The position numbers and the translations under genes are program-made. Shown in pieces: positions 16,458 through 25,515 of a DNA stretch of 44,888 bases (its first letter is position 1; each line of letters opens with the position of its first letter). Under the pieces are notes generated by a model. The model was given only the letters and a program-made list of their open reading frames with translations. It was not told the origin of the DNA and searched no databases. Source of the stretch: Archaeoglobus_B sp964471215 (GTDB lineage Archaea > Halobacteriota > Archaeoglobi > Archaeoglobales > Archaeoglobaceae); contig CAYYFC010000009.1 in assembly GCA_964471215.1 (NCBI GenBank), forward strand, positions 1 through 44,888, given 5' to 3'.

Positions 16458-18875
16458 ATGGAACTCATGCTTAAAGTTAATCAAGCTTATCCAAGCGATT
16501 CTGGTAGAGGTATTGCGAGATTGGACCCCGATGCCACGTTAAGATTAAAGATATCTCCCGGTGATGTTATCGAAATTGAAGGTAGAAGGAAGACTGTTGC
16601 AAAGGTTTGGAGAGCACCCAAAAGGGATTGGGGTAAGAATATAATTAGAATTGACAGGTTTATAAGGGAAAATGCTGGAGTTGGTGTTGGAGATCTCGTC
16701 AAGGTTAGAAGGGCAGAATATCAACCGGCAAGAGTTGTCATACTCGCACCTTTAAAAAGAATGGATTTCAGGGTTTACGGATTGGATGTGGGAGAATATC
16801 TGAAGCATCAGTTGTTAAAGAGACCTATTGTTGAAGGTGATCTTGTACCTCTTGTAAGCGCTCCCGCACTTGCCGGTTTTGGTAGATATCCACAAAGCCA
16901 GGCATTAGTCTTTGTTGCTGTAAAAACAGAACCTAAGGGGGCGGTGATAATAGATGAGACAACCAAGGTCATATACAGGGACAGACCTGCAAAGGGATTT
17001 GAAAGATTTGGAAAAGCCGGTGTTACTTATGAGGATATAGGTGGATTAAAGGAAGAGCTTCAGAAGGTTAGGGAGATAATAGAGCTTCCTCTTAAATATC
17101 CTGAGATATTCCAGAGGCTAGGAATAGAACCTCCGAAGGGAGTACTTCTCTACGGTCCTCCGGGAACCGGTAAGACGCTAATTGCAAAGGCAGTTGCAAA
17201 TGAAATAGGTGCATCATTCTTCACGATAAACGGTCCCGAGATAATGAGCAAGTTCTACGGAGAATCTGAACAGAGACTTAGAGAGATATTTGAGGAGGCA
17301 AAAGAACACGCTCCCTCTATAATATTCATAGATGAAATAGACGCAATCGCTCCAAGAAGAGATGAGGTTACGGGAGAAGTAGAGAGGAGAGTTGTAGCAC
17401 AGTTACTCGCCCTTATGGACGGTTTGGAGGAGAGGGGACAGGTAATAGTGATAGGTGCAACAAACAGAATAGATGCAATAGATCCAGCTCTTAGAAGGCC
17501 TGGAAGGTTTGACAGGGAAATAGAAATCGGTGTACCTGACAGGGAGGGTAGACTTGAGATACTACAGATCCATACGAGAAACATGCCGCTGGAACCAGAA
17601 TACAGATTAGATTTTGTTCTTGAAGCTCTTAGGAATTTACATAAACAGTATTCAGAAAACGAGGATAAAGAAGTTCTGGAATTGCTTGAAATGACATACG
17701 ATGAGGTTAAAGATGCTGAAAGCAAGGAGGAGATCAAAGAGATAATAAGGAGAAATCTGTCAGAAGAGATAATTCATGATCTGGAGAGGGAGATAATAAA
17801 GGCCATGCTCAGGCATCTAGCAGATCAGACTCATGGATTTGTTGGTGCAGATATAGAGGCGCTGTGTAAGGAGGCGGCTATGAAGGCTTTGAGAAGGTAC
17901 ATACCCCAAATAGATTTTAACAATGACGAAATACCCATAGAAGTCCTTGAAAACATGAAGGTTACGTTTGACGATTTCAAGTCAGCTTTAAAGGAAATAG
18001 AGCCTTCCGCAATGAGAGAGGTTCTTGTAGAAGTACCAAAAGTAACGTGGAACGATGTGGGTGGACTTGAAGATGTAAAGAGGGAGATAATAGAGGCAGT
18101 GGAGTGGCCTCTCAAGTATCCCGAGAAGTTCAAGAAGTTTGGTATAAAACCTCCGAAGGGAGTACTTCTCTACGGTCCTCCGGGAACCGGTAAGACGCTA
18201 ATTGCAAAGGCAGTTGCAAATGAGGCGGAGGCAAACTTCATAAGCGTTAAGGGTCCTGAGCTTCTAAGCAAGTGGTTGGGAGAAAGTGAAAAGGCTGTGA
18301 GGAAGATATTTAAGAAGGCAAGACAGGTTGCGCCATGTATAATATTCTTCGACGAAATAGATGCAATAGCTCAGATGAGGGGAATTGAGGAAAACAGAGC
18401 AGTTGAAAGGGTTGTCAACCAGCTTTTAACGGAAATGGACGGTCTTGAAGAGCTTGAAGGTGTAATAGTGATAGGTGCAACAAACAGACCTGATATAATA
18501 GATCCTGCCCTGTTAAGGCCGGGTAGGTTCGATAGACTGGTGTACGTCAGACCGCCAGATAAGAAGAGCAGAATAGCTATATTTAAGATTCACACGAGAA
18601 ACATGCCTCTTGCAGACGACGTCGATCTCAACGAGCTTGCAGAGCTCACTGAAGGTTATGTCGGTGCGGACATCGAGGCGATATGCAGAGAGGCTGTCAT
18701 GCTAGCTTTAAGAGAAAACATAAATACTGAAAAAGTTGAGATGAGACATTTCCTTGAAGCTCTGAAGAAGATAAAGCCGAGCATAACGGAATCCATGCTG
18801 AGCTTCTACGAAAGGTTTGAAGAAAAGGCAAAGAGTGAGAGACCGAAGGTCAAGACATTTATCGGTTATGGCTGA
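16458..18875 (+). CDS. cdc48: Cdc48/VAT AAA+ ATPase
   Basis: An 805-residue unfoldase: N-terminal substrate domain (about 1-185), then two AAA+ domains, each with GPPGTGKT (about 233-240 and 573-580), Walker B IIFIDEIDA or IIFFDEIDA, and an arginine-finger region RRPGRFD or LRPGRFD. It extracts and unfolds proteins for the proteasome. The ATG at 16458 follows GAGGTGG; the upstream in-frame ATG at 16425 lies before the predicted transcription start. A helical insert of about 70 residues sits late in D1. A 76-bp stretch around Walker A is identical in both domains (see findings). Confidence 0.96.
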   Translation: MELMLKVNQAYPSDSGRGIARLDPDATLRLKISPGDVIEIEGRRKTVAKVWRAPKRDWGKNIIRIDRFIRENAGVGVGDLVKVRRAEYQPARVVILAPLKRMDFRVYGLDVGEYLKHQLLKRPIVEGDLVPLVSAPALAGFGRYPQSQALVFVAVKTEPKGAVIIDETTKVIYRDRPAKGFERFGKAGVTYEDIGGLKEELQKVREIIELPLKYPEIFQRLGIEPPKGVLLYGPPGTGKTLIAKAVANEIGASFFTINGPEIMSKFYGESEQRLREIFEEAKEHAPSIIFIDEIDAIAPRRDEVTGEVERRVVAQLLALMDGLEERGQVIVIGATNRIDAIDPALRRPGRFDREIEIGVPDREGRLEILQIHTRNMPLEPEYRLDFVLEALRNLHKQYSENEDKEVLELLEMTYDEVKDAESKEEIKEIIRRNLSEEIIHDLEREIIKAMLRHLADQTHGFVGADIEALCKEAAMKALRRYIPQIDFNNDEIPIEVLENMKVTFDDFKSALKEIEPSAMREVLVEVPKVTWNDVGGLEDVKREIIEAVEWPLKYPEKFKKFGIKPPKGVLLYGPPGTGKTLIAKAVANEAEANFISVKGPELLSKWLGESEKAVRKIFKKARQVAPCIIFFDEIDAIAQMRGIEENRAVERVVNQLLTEMDGLEELEGVIVIGATNRPDIIDPALLRPGRFDRLVYVRPPDKKSRIAIFKIHTRNMPLADDVDLNELAELTEGYVGADIEAICREAVMLALRENINTEKVEMRHFLEALKKIKPSITESMLSFYERFEEKAKSERPKVKTFIGYG
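17128..17203 (+). repeat. 76-bp perfect direct repeat, copy 1 (cdc48 D1 Walker A)
   Basis: Identical, base for base, to 18148-18223, exactly 1020 bases downstream. It encodes the PPKGVLLYGPPGTGKT region. Identity includes wobble positions, which protein conservation does not require. Confidence 0.95.
18148..18223 (+). repeat. 76-bp perfect direct repeat, copy 2 (cdc48 D2 Walker A)
   Basis: Second copy of the stretch at 17128-17203. A further 27-bp identity at the same 1020-base offset (17442-17468 and 18462-18488) covers the VIVIGATNR region. Confidence 0.95.
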
Positions 18876-18877
18876 CG

Positions 18878-20623
18878 CTATAGCTTTAAAATTTTTCCTC
18901 TAGCTCTTGCGTATGCTCTGACTATATCACCCTTTGTTATTATTCCAAGCAACCTCGATTCATCGTCTCTAGAAACTACAGGCAATCTACCAACATCTAT
19001 CCTCACCATTTTTTCCATAGCAGTCTTAAGACTCTCATCGGGAAACGTTACAACTGGTTTTGACGTCATTACATCTCTTACCTTCGTCATCCTTCTCTTC
19101 TCAATAGGAACCCTTTCAACATCCGATAGCGTTATTATCCCTATCAGCCTGTTATCCTTTACAACTGGATAACCTATGTGACCGCTTTTCTCTATCAGAT
19201 TCAGAATCTTAAAGACGAAATCGTCTGGTGAAACGACTATCAATCTGTTTGCAGGAGTCATAGCATCCTTAACCTTTATGTCCTCCAAGACATCAACTAC
19301 TATCTCCATTCTATGCGCCGGACTGTCAACTCTTGTCGGAACCTGTTCTATGTAAATCGTGTAATCCTTTGTAAGTATGTACGATATCGTTGACGACAGC
19401 ATGAGAGCAGGTAACAGGTTGTAACCGCCTGTCATCTCAACTGTCATAAGGACTCCAGCTATAGGTGTCTTGCAAGCTCCGGCTATAAAGGATGCCATAC
19501 CGACCAGCACATAGCTTTCGGGCTGAACGACAACATTAGGCAGCATCTGATGGAATATGAATCCTATAGCACCACCCACAAAACTCCCTATTACTACCGA
19601 TGGACCGAAAACACCACCGCTTCCACCACTACCAATCGTAAATGAAGTTGCAATTATTTTTCCGATTATAGCCAATAGGATTACTTCAATTGCGAGTTTT
19701 TTATCTATAAGCTCCTGAACGAATCCATATCCCATTCCAAGTGCATGAGGTATGAATACACCTATTAATCCCGTAAGGAGTCCTCCTATAAGCGGTTTGA
19801 AGTAGTTTGGAATTCTTAATTTCTTAAAGATAGAATGGACACCGTAAAAAGTTCTCACGTATATTATGGCAAAACATGCCGATATCACGCCGAGGATGGC
19901 ATATATTGGTAACTCGTATATCGAATGTATTCTAACATCGGGAACGACAAATATGTTTAATATGTTACCACCAAAAATCTTTATGAGCTGAATGAAGATA
20001 ACGTATGCAACTATCGAAGATATAAAGGCCGGTATTATTCCTTCAACCTCATAGTCCCTCTTATATAAAACCTCTACACCGAATATCGCCCCACCGAACG
20101 GAGATCTGAATATGCTTCCTATTCCACCCGCAACTCCGCACAGAACAAGTAATCTCCTCTCCTTATCTGACAGCTTCAGCATGCTTGCAAGAATTGATCC
20201 AAATCCAGCCCCTATTTGTGCAATCGGACCTTCTCTACCACCGCTTCCACCGCTTCCTATTGTTACGGCTGATGCTATCATCTTAACAACCGGTACCCTA
20301 GACCTTATGATACCCCTGAGCCTGTGAAAAGATCTTATAACCGCATCTGTTCCGTGCCCTTCGGCTTCAGGAGCTAGTGTGTAAACTATTAAACCGCTTA
20401 TCAGACCACCTATCGACGGTATGAGGAAGAGGGGTAGGTGAGATATGCGGAAGTCGTGTTTGATTATCTCTATCTCCCCACCGGCATTGGGCGGCTTGAA
20501 TTCGGCTAAACCTACTAGAAAGAGTTTTGTGAAAAATTCGAGTAGAAAATAGAATAAAAAGGCACCAAATCCAGATATTATACCCACCAAGACCGAAAGT
20601 ACTATTATGTTCTTGAATTTCAT
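18878..20623 (-). CDS. ClC-type chloride channel/transporter with C-terminal CBS pair
   Basis: About 581 residues: a ClC membrane core of 10-12 helices with the selectivity motifs GSGGSGGREGP (containing the gating glutamate) and GSGGSGGVFGPS, then two CBS motifs (about 450-575) that probably bind a nucleotide. It moves Cl- or another anion, as channel or H+ exchanger. The ATG at 20623 is preferred because a TTTTTAAAC box predicts a transcript start near 20626, downstream of the alternative TTG at 20638. It is divergent from the DUF523 gene over a 48-base gap that may hold one shared TATA box. Confidence 0.92.
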   Translation of the reverse strand: MKFKNIIVLSVLVGIISGFGAFLFYFLLEFFTKLFLVGLAEFKPPNAGGEIEIIKHDFRISHLPLFLIPSIGGLISGLIVYTLAPEAEGHGTDAVIRSFHRLRGIIRSRVPVVKMIASAVTIGSGGSGGREGPIAQIGAGFGSILASMLKLSDKERRLLVLCGVAGGIGSIFRSPFGGAIFGVEVLYKRDYEVEGIIPAFISSIVAYVIFIQLIKIFGGNILNIFVVPDVRIHSIYELPIYAILGVISACFAIIYVRTFYGVHSIFKKLRIPNYFKPLIGGLLTGLIGVFIPHALGMGYGFVQELIDKKLAIEVILLAIIGKIIATSFTIGSGGSGGVFGPSVVIGSFVGGAIGFIFHQMLPNVVVQPESYVLVGMASFIAGACKTPIAGVLMTVEMTGGYNLLPALMLSSTISYILTKDYTIYIEQVPTRVDSPAHRMEIVVDVLEDIKVKDAMTPANRLIVVSPDDFVFKILNLIEKSGHIGYPVVKDNRLIGIITLSDVERVPIEKRRMTKVRDVMTSKPVVTFPDESLKTAMEKMVRIDVGRLPVVSRDDESRLLGIITKGDIVRAYARARGKILKL

Positions 20624-20671
20624 TATATTAGGAATCAAAACGTCTATGTTTAAAAATGTATTTTATTCTTT

Positions 20672-21142
20672 ATGATTGCTCTGGTCAGCGCCTGTTTACT
20701 GGGTATTAACTGCAGATACGATGGTGGTAACTCCCTGGATAAAAGACTGATAGATGCTATTAAAGAGAAGAATATAATACCCATACCCGTCTGTCCGGAA
20801 CAGATCTCAGGATTGTCAACTCCGAGAAAGCAGTGCGAAATAGTTGAAGGAGATGGTTTCGACGTCTTGAATGGAAGGGCTAGGGTCATAAGTATAGATG
20901 GAGAGGATCTGACGGAATTTTTCATAAGGGGTGCTATGGAAGTTCTTAAGATAGTGAAGATTTTGAACATAAAGATTGCAATAATGAAACAGTACAGTCC
21001 ATCGTGTGCATGCGGTGTAATATATGACGGTACGTTTAAGAATAGGTTTAAGAGTGGATACGGTGTAACATCGGCTTTATTAATAAAAAACGGTGTAAGG
21101 GTGATAAGTCATCAAAGCTTAAATAATATTATAAAAAGCTAA
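20672..21142 (+). CDS. DUF523 family protein
   Basis: A 156-residue protein with the DUF523 signatures: VSACLLGINCRYDG at the start, PIPVCPEQISGLSTPR in the middle, and SPSCACG.IYDGTF.....GYGV at the end. Conserved cysteines (CLLG..C, CPE, SCACG) suggest a metal cluster or redox centre; the reaction is not established to my knowledge. It is followed 13 bases later by UPF0179, suggesting an operon. Confidence 0.85.
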   Translation: MIALVSACLLGINCRYDGGNSLDKRLIDAIKEKNIIPIPVCPEQISGLSTPRKQCEIVEGDGFDVLNGRARVISIDGEDLTEFFIRGAMEVLKIVKILNIKIAIMKQYSPSCACGVIYDGTFKNRFKSGYGVTSALLIKNGVRVISHQSLNNIIKS

Positions 21143-21155
21143 CTAAGGTGATAGC

Positions 21156-21605
21156 ATGGGTGATGTGAATAAGATAATCACTTTATGCGGTAAAGACTGG
21201 GCAAAGATTGGTGTCGAATTCTTATTTCTAGGTGGCAGACAGGAGTGTGAAAACTGTAAGCTTAAGAATATCTGTCTGAGGCTTAGAGAGGGTTCGAAGT
21301 ACAAGATAGTCGGACTTAGAAATGGTGTAGTTCACGAGTGTCCTCTGCATGATGAGGGGGTAGTTGCCGTTGAAGTCGTGGAGCTGCCTATAATGGCCCT
21401 TGTCGACTCCAAAGTTGCGGTCGAGGGCGCAAAGATAAGATTTGAAAACAGATGCAATACGATCGATTGCGAGTTATACGGTTTGTGCAATCCAATTGAA
21501 TTAAAGAACGGAGATTATGTAATAGTAAAAAACATAATCGGTGATCCTCCAGTTAAATGTAAAAGGGGATATAGTCTCAAAATAGTTGAGCTTGAAAGAG
21601 GTTAA
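21156..21605 (+). CDS. UPF0179 cysteine-rich protein
   Basis: A 149-residue archaeal protein of the UPF0179 family. It has two cysteine groups, C..C.....C (ENCKLKNIC) near residue 35 and C....C......C (NTIDCELYGLC) near 105, plus further single cysteines, fitting metal or Fe-S binding. Function is unknown. AAGGTGA lies seven bases before the ATG. It sits between DUF523 and the FKBP gene. Confidence 0.85.
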   Translation: MGDVNKIITLCGKDWAKIGVEFLFLGGRQECENCKLKNICLRLREGSKYKIVGLRNGVVHECPLHDEGVVAVEVVELPIMALVDSKVAVEGAKIRFENRCNTIDCELYGLCNPIELKNGDYVIVKNIIGDPPVKCKRGYSLKIVELERG

Positions 21606-21637
21606 GATTTTTATAACTAATGCTGAATCCTTGTCTT

Positions 21638-22363
21638 ATGCCTATTGATAAGGGTGATATAGTTAAGATCAGCTACACGGCAAAACTCGAGGACGGTACG
21701 GTTATCGACACGACGGATGAAAAAACAGCTAAGGAGTTTGGTATATACAGGGAGGATTACAGGTATGGGGATGTATACGTAATAATTGGAGAGGGAAACG
21801 TCGTTAAAGGATTTGAAGAGGATCTTATAGGTAAGGAGGTCGGGTACAGGGGGAAGGTTGTAGTGCCACCGGAAAAAGCATTCGGAAAGTACGATCCGGA
21901 AAATAAGGACGTAATAAGTATAGCGAGGCTTAAGGAGAAGCCAAGAGTTGGAGACAGAGTTAAGGTTGGTAATAGAGTTGGTGTTGTCGAAAGGATAATC
22001 GGAAGAAGAGCAATAGTCGACTTTAACCATCCGCTGGCCGGAAAGACGATAATATTTGAATACGAGATAAAGGAAAAGGTTGAGGATATTGCAAAGAAGA
22101 TTGAGGCTATTTTCATGATATACACAGGAAGAGAGGTTAGCGCGAAGGTTGATGAGAAAAGAGCAATAGTTGAAATCCCTAGAGATTTTCATTTTATGCC
22201 ATACGCTCCTCTAGGTAAGGTTTCGGCGCTTGATAAGATATTCAAGTATCTAGATATAGAAGAGGTTGAAATAATTGAGAAGCATAAGAAAATAGAGGTT
22301 CCGAGGTTTGATGAGCTAGCTGAGGAAATAAAGGATGAAGAGGAAACGTGTGAAAAGTCATAA
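21638..22363 (+). CDS. FKBP-type peptidyl-prolyl isomerase (SlyD-like, long archaeal form)
   Basis: A 241-residue protein: split FKBP domain (DKGDIVKISYTAKLEDGTVIDTT, VIIGEGNVVKGFEEDLIG), with an inserted-in-flap domain between them and FNHPLAGKT, as in SlyD, then an extra C-terminal domain of about 90 residues. It catalyses prolyl isomerisation and acts as a chaperone. The ATG at 21638 is chosen because a TATA-like ATTTTTATAAC (about 21607-21615) predicts a leaderless start there; an in-frame ATG at 21620 would precede it. Confidence 0.93.
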   Translation: MPIDKGDIVKISYTAKLEDGTVIDTTDEKTAKEFGIYREDYRYGDVYVIIGEGNVVKGFEEDLIGKEVGYRGKVVVPPEKAFGKYDPENKDVISIARLKEKPRVGDRVKVGNRVGVVERIIGRRAIVDFNHPLAGKTIIFEYEIKEKVEDIAKKIEAIFMIYTGREVSAKVDEKRAIVEIPRDFHFMPYAPLGKVSALDKIFKYLDIEEVEIIEKHKKIEVPRFDELAEEIKDEEETCEKS

Positions 22364-22396
22364 TAAAAGGGCATCTATATTCATTCGGGTGATCCC

Positions 22397-23830
22397 ATGA
22401 GGGTTCTCGTAGTAGATGCTGGTGGTAGGGGTAATGCCATAGCTCATGCCTTTTCGAGGAGTGAAAAGGTTAAAGAGGTGTTCGTCGCACCGGGAAATGC
22501 CGGAAGTGAATTCTTCCCAAAATGCAAGCAGGCTAGGATTAATGGGAAATTCATAAAATCAATAAGGTCAATTGATGAAATAGTCAGATTTGCAAAGTTA
22601 AAAGATGTAGATCTCGTATATATCGGTCCAGAAGAGCCATTAAGCCTGGGAATAGTTGATATGCTTGAAGAGGAGGGAATCCCGGCAGTTGGACCTAAAA
22701 AGGATGCAACAATACTTGAAGCTAGTAAATGCTGGGCTAAGGATTTTTTAAAGAGAATACGTGTACCCGTTCCCGAATACAAAAACTTTGACAATCCAGA
22801 TGATGCAAAGGAATACGTAAGAGAAATTTATGAAGAAGGAAAAAAAGCTGTTGTCAAGGCGGATGGACTTGCTGCAGGAAAGGGTGTTTTTGTATGCAAT
22901 AGTCTGGAAGATGCGTTTTTTGCAATAGAAGAGATAATGGTTAGGAAGAGATTCGGGAAGGCAGGTGACAGGATAGTCGTAGAGGAAAGACTTTACGGAA
23001 TCGAAGTAGCGTTCACGGCAATAAGCGATGGAAAGAACGTAAGGAAATTCGGGCATGCAAAGGATTACAAGAGGGCTTTTGATCCCGATGACATAGAAGG
23101 TATGAGGGATTTCTACATAGGATTCACGAAGAGGTACATAACAAGGGAAGAGGCTGAGAAGTTGTTCAGAGAGGGAAGGCTTCTCAACCTAAACACCGGG
23201 GGCATGGGTGCGATAAGTCCCCATCCGTATGTGAGCAAGGAAGTTGAGGATGATATAATGAAAACAGTAGTCGAGCCAATAATAAAAGAATTCAGGAGAT
23301 TAGAAGGGACGGAGTTCGTTGGTGTCCTTTATCCGGTTATAATGCTTGTTAAGGAAGACGACAGATTGGTTCCTAAGGTTCTAGAGGTAAACGTAAGAGA
23401 GTGCGATCCCGGAGCTCAGGCCAAGCTTCCGAGGCTGAAAACAGATCTGCTGGATATATCGATGGCTGTCATAAATGGTGAACTAGATGAAATAGATATA
23501 GAATTCAGCGACAACTACTGTGTGGCAATATGCGCAGTAAGCGGAGCTTTAAAGGGAAGAGAAGGTCTAAAACCGGGATACCCTTCAGATCACTATACGA
23601 GTCAGCCTATAAGCGGATTGGAAGATGCTATGAGGGATTCCATAATATACGCTAACGGCATAGCAAAGCCAAACGGATACGTGACCACAGGAGGAAGAGT
23701 TCTGACGGTCGTAGGAGAAGGGAAGACTATTGAGGAGGCTAGATCAAGGGCTTATTCAACTATCGAGAAGATAAGTTTCCCGGGGATGAGATACAGAAAA
23801 ACGATAGGATTACCGGAAATCCCAGATTAA
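22397..23830 (+). CDS. purD: Phosphoribosylamine-glycine ligase
   Basis: A 477-residue ATP-grasp enzyme that joins phosphoribosylamine and glycine in purine synthesis. Motifs: VVDAGGRGNAIAHAF at the N-terminus, YIGPEEPLSLGIVD, KADGLAAGKGVFV (ATP grasp), NTGGMGAISP and VNVRECDPGAQ. The 477 residues exceed the bacterial ~430, mostly through inserts in the ATP-grasp region, as in other archaeal copies. GGGTGATC precedes the ATG. Confidence 0.95.
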   Translation: MRVLVVDAGGRGNAIAHAFSRSEKVKEVFVAPGNAGSEFFPKCKQARINGKFIKSIRSIDEIVRFAKLKDVDLVYIGPEEPLSLGIVDMLEEEGIPAVGPKKDATILEASKCWAKDFLKRIRVPVPEYKNFDNPDDAKEYVREIYEEGKKAVVKADGLAAGKGVFVCNSLEDAFFAIEEIMVRKRFGKAGDRIVVEERLYGIEVAFTAISDGKNVRKFGHAKDYKRAFDPDDIEGMRDFYIGFTKRYITREEAEKLFREGRLLNLNTGGMGAISPHPYVSKEVEDDIMKTVVEPIIKEFRRLEGTEFVGVLYPVIMLVKEDDRLVPKVLEVNVRECDPGAQAKLPRLKTDLLDISMAVINGELDEIDIEFSDNYCVAICAVSGALKGREGLKPGYPSDHYTSQPISGLEDAMRDSIIYANGIAKPNGYVTTGGRVLTVVGEGKTIEEARSRAYSTIEKISFPGMRYRKTIGLPEIPD

Positions 23831-23836
23831 TCCTCT

Positions 23837-24511
23837 TTATGGTATAACGAGGGTACCTATTTCTCTGAAATCACCTCTGATAACCCTTTCTATGTTCTCC
23901 GGTTCCCCAAGAAAGATGATTGTTTTTATCTTACTTCTCTGAACTATTTTTGCAGCCAGCAAATCAAGCACAAAGCTTCCTCCTGCCTTTGTCTCCTCTC
24001 TCATTATTATTCCAATCAAATCATCAATTTTTATCTCTTCAAATCTCTTTGCATTCGGATTTCTCTTCGGATCCTCAGAGTAGACACCGTTAACAGAAGT
24101 GGCGTTTAAAAACAGATCAGCATTTACGAATTCAGCTAAAAGGGCCGAAGTTGCATCTGTTGTATGCCCTGGAAATGTTCCACCCATCACGACGATGTTG
24201 TAGTTCTGAGATAACTCGCTCGCCTCCACAAAATCCTTCGGAATTCTTTTAGGTGCTGTTTTTATTGCCGAACATAGAAGCATTGCGTTTATCCTTGTCA
24301 CGTTTATACCTATATAATCGCAGAACGTGTTATCTGCTCCGATATCTCTTGCAATTCTTATATAATCTCTCGCTATCTTTCCACCACCCACGACCACAAA
24401 TAACTTATTCTCTCTGGAGGCCCTTTCCAATACTTCTGCATAATTCCTTATTCTTTCCGAACTGAAATCTTTCAAAAAAACAGATCCGCCCAACGAAATT
24501 ACTATCTTCAT
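23837..24511 (-). CDS. pyrH: Uridylate kinase
   Basis: A 224-residue archaeal-type UMP kinase of the amino-acid-kinase fold. Motifs: ISLGGSVF at the start, VVGGGKIARDYI, GGTFPGHTTDATSALLAEF and NATSVNGVYSEDPKRNP. It makes UDP from UMP. AGGTGAT precedes the ATG. Its start overlaps the stop of an unknown upstream gene by 4 bases, so both share a transcript. Confidence 0.95.
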   Translation of the reverse strand: MKIVISLGGSVFLKDFSSERIRNYAEVLERASRENKLFVVVGGGKIARDYIRIARDIGADNTFCDYIGINVTRINAMLLCSAIKTAPKRIPKDFVEASELSQNYNIVVMGGTFPGHTTDATSALLAEFVNADLFLNATSVNGVYSEDPKRNPNAKRFEEIKIDDLIGIIMREETKAGGSFVLDLLAAKIVQRSKIKTIIFLGEPENIERVIRGDFREIGTLVIP

Positions 24512-24816
24512 AAAACCGGATCACCTCTTAGAAAAAGGTGTTTATCTTCTAAACGATCAATCCCCACATGCTTCGAGACAGTTTTACCCACAACCTCGCG
24601 CAGTTCATAGCATTTACAATCAGCCTTTATTTTAAAACTACAGTTCAATTCTAATGTTTTCTGTTCATCTATGTGCTTTTTCATATTAGATAGTCTGCAG
24701 GATACGCTAATCACGTTGTCTTTGAATCCATCTGACAATTCCATTGCAGCTTCGATCGGCATACTTTCAAACTTCGTCAGTCCCATAATGTTTATAACTT
24801 GCGATGCCATAGCCAT
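24508..24816 (-). CDS. Unknown 102-aa protein, co-transcribed with pyrH
   Basis: I do not recognise this family. The protein begins MAMASQVINIMGLTKFESMPIEAAMELSDGF, has four cysteines (CRL, NCSF, DCKCY) and no membrane segment. Its ATGA overlap with pyrH and a GTGGAG just before the first ATG support a real gene. A second ATG two codons in is possible. The NIMGLTKFESMP start could suggest a small regulatory or nucleotide-linked domain, but no function can be assigned. Confidence 0.6.
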   Translation of the reverse strand: MAMASQVINIMGLTKFESMPIEAAMELSDGFKDNVISVSCRLSNMKKHIDEQKTLELNCSFKIKADCKCYELREVVGKTVSKHVGIDRLEDKHLFLRGDPVL

Positions 24817-24962
24817 GTCTCCACTTTATGCGGAGTGGCATTCATCTGAAATTAAATGAGAGAAAAAGTTATATCTGTGAATTCCTTCACAGATCTTCAG
24901 AACAGTCATGGATGGTTATCCATTCGAAAAGTGTTTAAATATATCGTGTTGAGATATGTTAA

Positions 24963-25036
24963 GGGGCCGTGGGGTAGCCTGGTTATCCTTCCGTCTTGGG
25001 GGGGCGGAGACCCGAGTTCGAATCTCGGCGGCCCCA
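24963..25036 (+). tRNA. tRNA-Pro(GGG)
   Basis: A 74-nt cloverleaf with discriminator A. The acceptor stem is GGGGCCG/CGGCCCC; the anticodon stem CCGTC/GGCGG (one U-G pair) encloses TTGGGGG, anticodon GGG. The T arm is CCGAG-TTCGAAT-CTCGG. No CCA is encoded. A TATA-like TTTAAATATA (about 24934-24943) lies about 25 bases before the 5' end. Confidence 0.95.
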
Positions 25037-25069
25037 TAATTTATATACCCATAGAGATCTTGTTCTGCT

Positions 25070-25225
25070 ATGCTGAAATGCGTAACATGTAACGCAAATC
25101 TAATAGGGACAAATTACGTTTCATTCCCCTGTCCGATATGTGGACAAACGATATACAGGTGTAAGAGGTGCAGAAAGCTTGGAAATCCGTATAGATGTCC
25201 AAATTGCGGATTTGAAGGTCCGTGA
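25070..25225 (+). CDS. Small archaeal zinc-ribbon protein (HVO_2753-like)
   Basis: A 51-residue protein with four CxxC motifs (C4/C7, C21/C24, C31/C34, C43/C46), able to bind two zinc ions, matching the small zinc-finger proteins found widely in archaea. These are thought to bind RNA or proteins, with roles in surface behaviour shown in a haloarchaeon. A TTTATAT box at about 25040-25046 predicts a leaderless start at the ATG. It lies 9 bases before the aEF-1beta gene, a conserved pairing that suggests a translation-linked role. Confidence 0.88.
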   Translation: MLKCVTCNANLIGTNYVSFPCPICGQTIYRCKRCRKLGNPYRCPNCGFEGP

Positions 25226-25234
25226 GGTGGTCGA

Positions 25235-25501
25235 ATGGCAAAGGTGTATATGAAGTTGAGGGTTATGCCGGAAGATGTAGAGGTCGATCTTGAAAGGATA
25301 TACGAAAGGATAAAAGAGGTTGCACCGGAAAGGGTGGAAATTAGAGATTACAAGATTCAGCCGATAGCATTCGGATTGAAAGCTCTGCTGGTCATGGCTA
25401 TACTGCCAGATGAGGGTGGTATCTGCGATAAGCTGATCGAGAAGATCCAGAGCATAGATGGTGTAGAAAGCGTTGAAGTAGAAGCGACTGAGCTCATATA
25501 A
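25235..25501 (+). CDS. ef1b: Translation elongation factor aEF-1beta
   Basis: An 88-residue guanine-nucleotide exchange factor for aEF-1alpha, of the usual archaeal length. It shows the alpha-beta sandwich pattern KVYMKLRVMPEDVEVD...I, a central YKIQPIAFGLKAL strand and EGGICDKLIEKIQSIDGVESVEV. A GAGGTGGT ribosome site overlaps the end of the zinc-ribbon gene, so the two are co-translated. Confidence 0.95.
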   Translation: MAKVYMKLRVMPEDVEVDLERIYERIKEVAPERVEIRDYKIQPIAFGLKALLVMAILPDEGGICDKLIEKIQSIDGVESVEVEATELI

Positions 25502-25515
25502 CATCCTTTAAATGT

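Noticed and set aside
24856..25092. Open reading frame of 78 codons over tRNA-Pro
   Set aside because: It runs through the tRNA gene and into the leaderless zinc-ribbon gene; no promoter or ribosome site supports it.
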